DNA of 64,000 bases from NCBI GenBank assembly GCA_026184775.1, contig JANCYW010000015.1, positions 186,001 through 250,000 on the forward strand, read 5' to 3'. This document shows, piece by piece, positions 57,664-64,000 of this stretch (its first letter is position 1; the number at the start of each line of letters is the position of its first letter). This stretch comes from Cyanidium caldarium (taxonomy: Eukaryota; Rhodophyta; Bangiophyceae; Cyanidiales; Cyanidiaceae). Made by a program: the position numbers and the translations under genes. The notes below the pieces were generated by a model. It was not told where the DNA came from. It made no database searches and saw only the letters and a program-made list of their open reading frames with translations.

Positions 57664-58149
57664 GCTCCACGAAGAGAAGCGAGATTTGAGAGGCGCACCG
57701 GCTGCCCAGATGCACCACCAACACCACCACCACCACCACCAACAGCGGTGACCGGTGCGACGTTACCCGGTCGTCCGGCAGTGGGGAAACCGAAACGGAG
57801 CGTCGTCGCAGCGAGGAAGCGACGCGGCGCAGACGAGGGATCGCTGGAGAGGGAGCAGCAGCAAAGTATGACAAGACACCGTGGCCCGTTGAAGTGGGCA
57901 CCATGACGCGGTGACGAAGCACGAGGCGACAGCACGTCTCCCTCGGGTGTGATGCAATCGTGTGGAAGCGCGCACGAAATTTCTCGGTGGCCCATCCCCA
58001 AGCACGTGCTTGCACCGGCACCTCGCCGCCTTTTCACCCTCCTCCGTATGCATGCCCCCTGAGCAGACACCACCGTATGCATCTTGAGTGTTCGTGATGT
58101 GCTCTCCGCCAGCGCGCCATCGTCGGCACACGGTGCGCCAGGAGCGGGG
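57664..58149. promoter_or_regulatory. Divergent region, NDUFS4 / Nem1-like gene
   Basis: A 486-bp region between divergent starts. A CAC repeat at about 57719-57741 lies in the NDUFS4 leader. Nothing else was recognised. Confidence 0.4.
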
Positions 58150-59811
58150 ATGGGCGGCGTCTGCATGGGGCATCGATTGCGGCGCTTGTCGCCTGTGCTG
58201 GGCGCCGCGCGAGTTTGCGTGTCGGGAGGCGGTATGGAAAATGCGGACAGCGGCGCTGGAGACACGGCGTTGTCGCAACGAAGGGAGCGGCCGGCGCGAC
58301 GGCGAGTACGCTCTCGCGACCTGCGGGCGACGGCCGTCGACGGTGCGCCCGCTTTGCGACCGGCGCGGTGGTCGTTTGCGGGCCGTCTGGCGGCCGCCGA
58401 GTGGTCCGACTGGCCGTCGGTGAACAGGGCCGACGACGACGACGACGAGGCGACTGTGCCAGAGGCGCCGTTGCCTAATCGTGTGCGCAGCGTCAGCAGC
58501 GGCAGCGCAGACGGTGGCTCGCGTCTGGATTGGCGAGACGGCTCGTGGGCGCCACGGGAGCCGCGGCGCTCCAAGGCGCGGGCGGCTGACGTGGAGGCGG
58601 GGAGTGGTGCGGCAGCGGCTCCGGCGGCCGTCATGGCGCGGACGTTGCGGGCGTCGTGGTGGTCACTGGCGGCCACTGCGGGGCGGTTCTGGCAAGACGG
58701 TCGCCGGTGGACCCAGCGCTACGTGCGGTGGGCTGGTCGCAGCCTGGCGGCTCCTGCGGCGGAACGACGATATCGCCGAACAGTATCGTTGCGATCCGCC
58801 AAAAGCAACTCCGTGCCGCTGGCACAACGGGGGACGGAGCAGGCTCGACGTCTGGCGCGTGTTTTATGGGCGCGCCTGGCGCAGGCGCTGCGCGACACCG
58901 CCGGGCTGACGCTGCGCGCCGCGGCGACCGGACAGCGATGGCTGTACGCGGTCGCGCAAGCACTACGCGCCGTGCCCACATGGATGCAGGCGCATCGCAA
59001 GGAGTGGACGACGTACGGCTGCAAGCCGTTGTGGTTGGCGATCGCGTTGGCGCACAACGCCATCACCATCGCGCTGCACGCCAGCGAATGGCTGACGCGG
59101 CTGGCGCTCGAGCGCCTCTTGCACTGCGTGCACAGCGCGCGCGCCGACGTGGCCACGCTCATCGAGAGCATTCCGTGCGGCGGTATCGTGCCGCGCTTTT
59201 CGGTGCTGTCGTGCGGCCCGTGCCGCCCGCTGACGTGCTCGCCGCAGGAACGCAAGCTGCTGGTGCTGGATCTGGACGAGACGCTGGTGCACAGCAGCTT
59301 CAAGGAGAGCCGCGGCTGCGATTTGACGCTGCAAGTGGTGGTGGACGACGTGCCGACCATGTTCTTCGTGCGCAAACGGCCGCACCTGGAGCTGTTCATG
59401 CACATCGTGCAACAGTGGTACGACCTGGTGATCTTCACCGCCAGCTTGCGCCGCTACGCCGACCCGCTGGTGGACGCGCTGGATCCACGCGGCACCCTGG
59501 TCAAGGCGCGCTACTTTCGCGACGACTGCATTCGGCGACCGCCGAATCAGTTTGTCAAAGACCTCACGGTGGTCAGCGCCGACCTGGGCAAAGTGATCAT
59601 CGTGGATAATTCGCCGGCCAGTTACGCGCTGCACGCGGCCAATGCGCTGCCCATCGAGGCGTGGTACGACGACCCGTTTGACGAGGAGCTGCTCCATCTG
59701 CTGCCGCTGCTGCGCAGCCTGAGCGTGCTGGAGGACGTGCGCAGCGTATTGAGTCTGCGGCTGACGGGCGGCAGTTTGGCCACCCGCTACCAACCGCTGT
59801 TCTCTACGTAA
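58150..59811 (+). CDS. NEM1: Nem1/Dullard-type CTD-like phosphatase
   Basis: A 553-residue protein. The C-terminal 180 residues form an FCP1-homology phosphatase with LLVLDLDETLVHSS (nucleophile Asp and acid Asp, about residues 371-384), FFVRKRPHLELF, LVIFTASLRRYADPLVD and KVIIVDNSPASY. This order and the GIVPRF lead-in match CTDNEP1/Nem1 and SCP-like phosphatases. Nem1 with Spo7 dephosphorylates the lipin Pah1 at the ER and nuclear envelope to control lipid synthesis. A region near residues 280-330 (ATGQRWLYAVAQALRAV, then LAIALAHNAITIALH) is helical and partly hydrophobic, and may be the membrane anchor. The N-terminus is Arg-rich with an Asp/Glu patch. The start could be 58150 or 58234 (MENADSG). 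Confidence 0.88.
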   Translation: MGGVCMGHRLRRLSPVLGAARVCVSGGGMENADSGAGDTALSQRRERPARRRVRSRDLRATAVDGAPALRPARWSFAGRLAAAEWSDWPSVNRADDDDDEATVPEAPLPNRVRSVSSGSADGGSRLDWRDGSWAPREPRRSKARAADVEAGSGAAAAPAAVMARTLRASWWSLAATAGRFWQDGRRWTQRYVRWAGRSLAAPAAERRYRRTVSLRSAKSNSVPLAQRGTEQARRLARVLWARLAQALRDTAGLTLRAAATGQRWLYAVAQALRAVPTWMQAHRKEWTTYGCKPLWLAIALAHNAITIALHASEWLTRLALERLLHCVHSARADVATLIESIPCGGIVPRFSVLSCGPCRPLTCSPQERKLLVLDLDETLVHSSFKESRGCDLTLQVVVDDVPTMFFVRKRPHLELFMHIVQQWYDLVIFTASLRRYADPLVDALDPRGTLVKARYFRDDCIRRPPNQFVKDLTVVSADLGKVIIVDNSPASYALHAANALPIEAWYDDPFDEELLHLLPLLRSLSVLEDVRSVLSLRLTGGSLATRYQPLFST

Positions 59812-59828
59812 AAATTGCAGAGGAGAAT

Positions 59829-59852
59829 GTGTGTGTGTGTGTGTGTGTGTGA
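59829..59852. repeat. (TG)12 microsatellite after Nem1-like stop
   Basis: Twelve TG dinucleotides starting 18 bp after the stop codon of the phosphatase gene, most likely in its 3' UTR. Confidence 0.95.
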
Positions 59853-59920
59853 ACGGAGTGCCGCGGCTCACCATCGTCGTCCACGCCGCGTCTCACCGGG
59901 ACGCTGCCTCTCTCGCCCTC

Positions 59921-61561
59921 CTACTCGATGGATAGCGGTCGCACCTCCACACGCTCCGCCGCTGTGCGCAACACCGCCTCCAGCTCACGGCGGTTGCCCA
60001 GCACCAGCGCGAAGCAGCGGTCGTCCCGAATGCGCGTCTGTGCCGCCTGCAGCACTTGCTCCGCGGTGACCTGTTCCACCGCCGCCCGAACGCGATACAG
60101 AAAATCCTCCGGATAGCCGTACATGGTGTATTGCACCAGCCGACGCAGCATTTCCGCCTTGCCGGGCGCCAGCTCGAACACCATCGAGTTGAGGATGGAC
60201 TCTTTGGCGTACGCCAGTTCTTCGGCGGGAATCGGCTCTTGTCGCAGGCGCCGAAACTCGTCGCGCACACCACGCAGCAGCTGCCAGACGGAGTCGGTCT
60301 TGGTCTCGCCGCCGGCCACAAACACCCCCGGATAGCTGTATCTGGGCGCCCACACGCCGTACACCGAATAGGCCAGGCCGGCGCGCGTGCGCAAGTCGTT
60401 CATCAGGCGGCCGCCCAGGCCGTTCATCAGCTGATTGATCACCTCCAGCGGCGGATACAGTGGGTCACGGTATTCGCCGCCCAGCGCGGCGATGGCCACA
60501 TGCGCCTGGGTCATCTCCGGCTTGTCGGCCAGGTATATCACTTGCGGCGAAGAGGCCGGCGCGGTTACGATCGATGCTGGGGATAGTGGTGGTGACGACG
60601 CATCCACCAGTCCGCGACGCCAATCGCCGAAACACTCCTCCACCGCCCGTTTCATATCGGCGGTGCGCCACTGGCCGTGGATGGCCACCAGCGCGCCCGC
60701 GTCCGGGGCCACGTGTCGGGCGTGGAAGCGCAGCACATCCTCGCGGCGGATGCGATTCACCGTGTCCAGCGTGGCTTCACGGGCCACCGGTGACTCGCCG
60801 CCGTACACCAACTTGCGCACCTCTCGCTGTACAATATTGGACGGGTCGTCGTTGCGGCGGGCGATGAGACTGCGCGCCTGCTCTTGGGCCAGCTCCAACG
60901 ACGATGGGGGAAAGAGGGGCGCGCGCACCAGCGAGGCCACCGCCCGCAACACCGGCTCGGCATCCTCTGGCGCGCACTGGAAAGAGATCTGCAGCGTCAG
61001 CAGTCCGACGCTAGCCTCGATGGAGGCGGCGTGCTCTTCTAAATATCGATCCAGTTCCGCCTTGGGATGGGTGACGCTGCCGCCCAGTCGGAGGGTGGCG
61101 GCGGTGAGCGCACCCAAGCCGATGCGGTCGGGCGGATCCCATACCGATCCAGCGCGCATAATAACGTACCCGTCCACCAGCGGCACTTCATCGTCCTCCA
61201 CCAGGAACGCTGACAGTCCGTTGGGAAGCGTGAGGCGCTCCAGCGGCTCCAGCGGCGGCAGCTGGGCCGGCGGCGGCAGCGTTACAGAGGCTGCCGCGGA
61301 TAGCGCCGGCGGTTCGGTGAATGCCGATCGACAAGCGACTGATGATTCTTCTGCTGCCGCCGAGACGTTGGCGAGGCTGGAGGCGATGACGCCCAGCGTC
61401 GCAGCTGTCCATAACCCCTGCGAGCAGGCCGCGCACAGTCGTTGGCCGACGGAAAAGAGGCGAGCTGGAGCTTTCGAGGCGCGGCACACCACCTCAACGC
61501 TTCTACCTCTCCGTGCATTTTGCCGTCTCTGCACATCGACTTGCGATCCTATGAAACCCAT
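59921..61561 (-). CDS. Zinc-less M16 peptidase-like protein, plastid/lumen leader
   Basis: A 546-residue protein with the paired domains of M16 metallopeptidases (pitrilysin/processing peptidase group). The N-terminal half has LERLTLPNGLSAFLVED and GALTAATLRLGG, but the HxxEH zinc motif is absent at the usual place. The C-terminal half keeps the LRTRAGLAYSVYG segment (the R/Y pair that binds substrate in the non-catalytic subunit). This is the layout of the non-catalytic subunit of bacterial and cyanobacterial M16B pairs and of alpha-MPP. The leader begins MGFIGSQVDV, is basic, and then has a hydrophobic stretch (TAATLGVIASSLANVSA, ending in an AxA-like site), so import into plastid and thylakoid lumen is likely. 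A catalytic partner should exist elsewhere. ATG 61561 was chosen among several. Confidence 0.8.
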   Translation of the reverse strand: MGFIGSQVDVQRRQNARRGRSVEVVCRASKAPARLFSVGQRLCAACSQGLWTAATLGVIASSLANVSAAAEESSVACRSAFTEPPALSAAASVTLPPPAQLPPLEPLERLTLPNGLSAFLVEDDEVPLVDGYVIMRAGSVWDPPDRIGLGALTAATLRLGGSVTHPKAELDRYLEEHAASIEASVGLLTLQISFQCAPEDAEPVLRAVASLVRAPLFPPSSLELAQEQARSLIARRNDDPSNIVQREVRKLVYGGESPVAREATLDTVNRIRREDVLRFHARHVAPDAGALVAIHGQWRTADMKRAVEECFGDWRRGLVDASSPPLSPASIVTAPASSPQVIYLADKPEMTQAHVAIAALGGEYRDPLYPPLEVINQLMNGLGGRLMNDLRTRAGLAYSVYGVWAPRYSYPGVFVAGGETKTDSVWQLLRGVRDEFRRLRQEPIPAEELAYAKESILNSMVFELAPGKAEMLRRLVQYTMYGYPEDFLYRVRAAVEQVTAEQVLQAAQTRIRDDRCFALVLGNRRELEAVLRTAAERVEVRPLSIE

Positions 61562-61982
61562 TTCGTGACCGCCTCCACCGCGGGGCGTGCAACCTCCGCG
61601 CACGTCACACCCCCCGCCGATGCCGTTCGCATCGTCGCAGCCGCTCGTCCCACGCATTCCCTGATGATGCATTCCCGCAGGGTTTCCCTTATTCGCGTCG
61701 CGCACGCGTTGCGTCGTTCGCGAACCTTCCGCCCCGCGGCATCTGTCCCGGGGCCGTGCGCCTGTCGCGGTGCGGTCTATCTGCAGAGAGCAACAGGCCG
61801 CACCAACTGACGGCCAACCGCGAGCGTGTTCTGGATATCTGCCTGCAGAGGCGCATCCATTTGGCTAGGGCGTTGTGGCGCTGCTGCGGCGACAACGGAG
61901 TTCGTTTTCGGTGGATTTCCGGGCCTGAAAGACGCTTGGCGGGCGTCTCCTGTTCCGCGAGCGGTGAGCGCGCACCGGCACC
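61562..61982. promoter_or_regulatory. Divergent region, M16 / Sis1-type gene
   Basis: A 421-bp region between divergent starts. In-frame ATGs for the M16 gene lie at 61657 and 61672. No other element was recognised. Confidence 0.4.
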
Positions 61983-63125
61983 ATGGGACTGGATTACTAT
62001 AAAATCCTCGGAGTGTCGCGGGATGCGGACGAGGCGGCGCTCAAGCGCGCTTACCGCAAGTTGGCGATGCGGTGGCACCCGGACAAGAATCCAGACAACA
62101 AGGAACTGGCCGACCGCAAGTTCAAGGAGGTCAGCGAGGCCTACCAAGTGCTGATCGACCCGCGCAAGCGCGAGGTGTACGACAAGTTCGGTGAGGAGGG
62201 CGTGAAGTCGGGCATGGCGGAGAATGGCGGTGCCGGGCCTGGGGGTGCCGGCGGGTTTCCGGGCGGGTTCGGTGGTGGTGGCGGCGGCATGCCTGGCGCC
62301 AACGGCGGCACGTTCTTCTTCTCCTCCGGCGGCATACCGGGAGCGGCGAGCGCGAGCGGTGGTATGCCGGGCGGCATGGGCGGTTTCGGTTTCCAAGATC
62401 CCGAGGAGCTGTTCCGGGAATTCTTTGGCGGCGCTGGTGGCGGCAGCAGCGGCCTCGGCGGCATGTTCGGCGCCCGCCCCGGCAGCGGCCGCAGCCGCTC
62501 TCACCTCTTCGGCGGCCGCAGCGGCCCCAACCTCTTCGGTAGCATGGACACCGGAGGCATGCAGCCGGGTGTCGCCCCCACCAAGGCGGAAGACCACGAA
62601 GTGCCGCTGGCGCTGTCGCTGGAGGAGATGTTCACCGGCACCCAGAAACGCATCAAGCTCACCAAGCGGATACGCGACGCCACCACCGGACAGATCATGC
62701 CAGTGGAGAAGATCCTCACCATCGATATCCGTCCCGGATTCAAGCAGGGAACCAAAATTCGTTTCGCCAAAGAGGGCGACGAGCTGGACCCCAACCAGAC
62801 GCCCGCGGACGTCGTGCTCATTCTGCGACAGAAGCCGCACCCCACTTTTGAGCGCGTGGGCAACGACCTGGTGCACAACGTGTCGGTGCCGCTCAAGGAT
62901 GCGCTGTGCGGCACGGAGGTAGAGTTGACCCATCTGGATCGCCGCCGGCTGCGCATCAAAGTGCCGGAGCTGATCGCGCCCGGCCACGAGAAGCGCATCG
63001 TTGGGCTGGGCATGCCCAACAGCAAGGATCCCAGCAAGCGCGGTGACATGATTTTACGATTCCGAGTGCAGTTCCCGAGCCACCTCTCCGATGAACAGAA
63101 ACGGCAACTGCGCGCCATCTTGTAA
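61983..63125 (+). CDS. SIS1: Sis1/DNAJB-type (type II) Hsp40
   Basis: A 380-residue protein. The J domain opens [20 protein letters not shown] and contains the HPD triad in [11 protein letters not shown] Gly/Phe/Met-rich region (about residues 78-180) follows. The two C-terminal substrate-binding beta domains come next, starting [18 protein letters not shown] and including [29 protein letters not shown] and the [15 protein letters not shown] loop. There is no DnaJ zinc-finger repeat, so it is class II, as in yeast Sis1 and human DNAJB1/4. It would be the cytosolic or nuclear partner of Hsp70 in folding. ATG 61983 fits the family start precisely. Confidence 0.95.
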   Translation: MGLDYYKILGVSRDADEAALKRAYRKLAMRWHPDKNPDNKELADRKFKEVSEAYQVLIDPRKREVYDKFGEEGVKSGMAENGGAGPGGAGGFPGGFGGGGGGMPGANGGTFFFSSGGIPGAASASGGMPGGMGGFGFQDPEELFREFFGGAGGGSSGLGGMFGARPGSGRSRSHLFGGRSGPNLFGSMDTGGMQPGVAPTKAEDHEVPLALSLEEMFTGTQKRIKLTKRIRDATTGQIMPVEKILTIDIRPGFKQGTKIRFAKEGDELDPNQTPADVVLILRQKPHPTFERVGNDLVHNVSVPLKDALCGTEVELTHLDRRRLRIKVPELIAPGHEKRIVGLGMPNSKDPSKRGDMILRFRVQFPSHLSDEQKRQLRAIL

Positions 63126-63190
63126 ACGTCGACCGGCTCGTCGGTGGTGTCTGGCCGTGGAGGTCGGCGCCGAGAGCGCATGAGCACACC

Positions 63191-64000
63191 TCACATCGCT
63201 TTCTCGGCTGGGCGTCGCGGCGGCAACGGTATCAGCCGACTGGTGCGACGCTGATAGGCGCGATACGCCTCGCCGTACTTGCTGGCGCTGAGCTTCTCGG
63301 TCAGCCAGGTGCTGCCCTGGAATAGCGCACTCAGTTGCAGGGCGCCCACCGCGGTCCACAGCGCCGGCAGTTGCGTCGGCCGCAACGCGCCGTCCCACAC
63401 GCACGCCAGCGAGAAGAGGTTCAGCGACCACCACATCATCTGCTCGGCGAAAAAGTTCGGATGCCGTGAGTAGCGGAACAGGCCGCGCGTCAGAAAGCCG
63501 TGCCGCACGTCCGCATCGGGATGGCGGGCGCGCTGCGACAGGGGCACCGCGTGCTTGGCATTCTGAAAGTGCCACTGCTGCTCATCGGCGACCGTTTCGA
63601 CAATCCAAAACAGCACAAATGCCGCCGTTGCCACCCCGTCGACGACGTTCAGCGGCTGCTGCGCGTGCAAGTACGCCTGCCACGCCGGCCAACACAGACA
63701 CAGCAGCAGCCAGTGCTGATACAGACAGATAAAGCCGATGTTGAAGATAGTCCACAGGAAGGGATTGGTGATCTGCCGCCGGAGGTACGGCCAGCGATAG
63801 TCCTCCGCGCCCGAGTACCCGCCTTTGCGCGCAAAGTTGTAGGTCATGCGCGCGGACCACATGAACACCAGCGACAGGATCACCCACTGGCGCGCAGACG
63901 GCGCCGGGTGATTCACCCGCGCCACCGTAAACCACGCCACGTACACCAGAGGGGTGACAGACCACATCATATCCACCTGCGAGTGACTGCCAGTCTGTAC
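63191..64000 (-). CDS. DUF1295 membrane protein (steroid-reductase-like), partial
   Basis: A partial gene. The frame remains open to the window end, so the N-terminus lies beyond 64000; about 269 codons are visible. The protein has six or so membrane helices of the DUF1295 / steroid 5-alpha-reductase-like family. Family marks are SQVDMMWSVTPLVYVAWF near the start, ARMTYNFARKGGYSGAEDYRW, FRYSRHPNFFAEQMMWW and the end segment KYGEAYRAYQRRTSRLIP. The RHPNFFxE loop is the conserved NADPH or isoprenyl-binding-like part shared with ICMT and steroid reductases. The reaction is not known for these plant- and alga-type members; reduction of a steroid or lipid double bond is a guess. Confidence 0.85.
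   Translation of the reverse strand, partial: VQTGSHSQVDMMWSVTPLVYVAWFTVARVNHPAPSARQWVILSLVFMWSARMTYNFARKGGYSGAEDYRWPYLRRQITNPFLWTIFNIGFICLYQHWLLLCLCWPAWQAYLHAQQPLNVVDGVATAAFVLFWIVETVADEQQWHFQNAKHAVPLSQRARHPDADVRHGFLTRGLFRYSRHPNFFAEQMMWWSLNLFSLACVWDGALRPTQLPALWTAVGALQLSALFQGSTWLTEKLSASKYGEAYRAYQRRTSRLIPLPPRRPAEKAM

Noticed and set aside
1-64000. CRISPR arrays, insertion sequences, retroelements, rRNA
   Set aside because: No spaced short repeats, terminal inverted repeats, transposase or reverse-transcriptase motifs, or rRNA segments were recognised on reading the window.

Overview
The window looks like nuclear DNA of a small-genome, intron-poor, GC-rich photosynthetic eukaryote. A red alga of the Cyanidiophyceae (Cyanidium/Cyanidioschyzon type) is the best fit, but a compact green picoalga cannot be excluded without a search. 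The case rests on four points. The genes are eukaryotic (TRRAP/Tra1, importin-beta, Pol III subunit RPC25, NAE1, UBR7, SAM50, complex I NDUFS4). There is a plastid set (isopropylmalate dehydratase small subunit, a DUF1995 protein, an M16-type protein with a lumen-style leader), and several leaders have a Phe close to the start Met, as red-algal transit peptides do. About 32 genes fill 64 kb. Only one clear spliceosomal intron is seen.

Layout. 0-2.7 kb: a minus-strand gene of eight HNR-like repeats (homing-endonuclease-associated repeat type), broken by a stop and a frame change. 2.9-14.5 kb: an uninterrupted 3,842-residue Tra1/TRRAP pseudokinase. 14.8-21.5 kb: a membrane CxxC zinc-finger protein, a HEAT-repeat protein, a Raf-like kinase, a protein with the plant A_thal_3526 domain, and a PKD-like protein. 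21.5-31.4 kb: trehalose-phosphate synthase, a nucleotide-sugar transporter, importin-beta and the NEDD8 E1 regulatory subunit. 31.5-39.9 kb: a DNAJC21-like J-protein, SAM50, the 25-codon ribosomal protein eL41, a UBR7-like protein, a membrane-anchored GLTP-domain protein and a small two-helix membrane protein. 40.2-50.4 kb: a 68-bp direct repeat, kinesin-12, phosphopantothenoylcysteine decarboxylase overlapping the kinesin 3' end in antisense, the intron-containing leuD-type gene, a WD40 protein, an Asp-rich orphan and RPC25. 50.9-64 kb: an ArsJ-like MFS permease, a DUF1995 protein, a class I glutamine amidotransferase, a ubiquitin-like-domain protein, NDUFS4, a Nem1/Dullard-type phosphatase, a zinc-less M16 protein, a Sis1-type J-protein, and a DUF1295 protein cut by the window end.

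Neighbouring genes do not form one pathway; this is normal compact eukaryotic gene order with alternating strands. Convergent pairs are tightly packed (gaps of 7, 10 and 39 bp, and one 98-bp coding overlap). Divergent pairs share 170-490-bp promoters. The stretches most worth a second look are the decaying HNR-repeat gene, the ArsJ-like permease, the single intron, the trehalose synthase with a degenerate phosphatase half, the GLTP protein with a membrane hairpin, and the zinc-less plastid M16 protein. Start codons are given at ATG; many long open frames extend further only through GTG or TTG and were trimmed.
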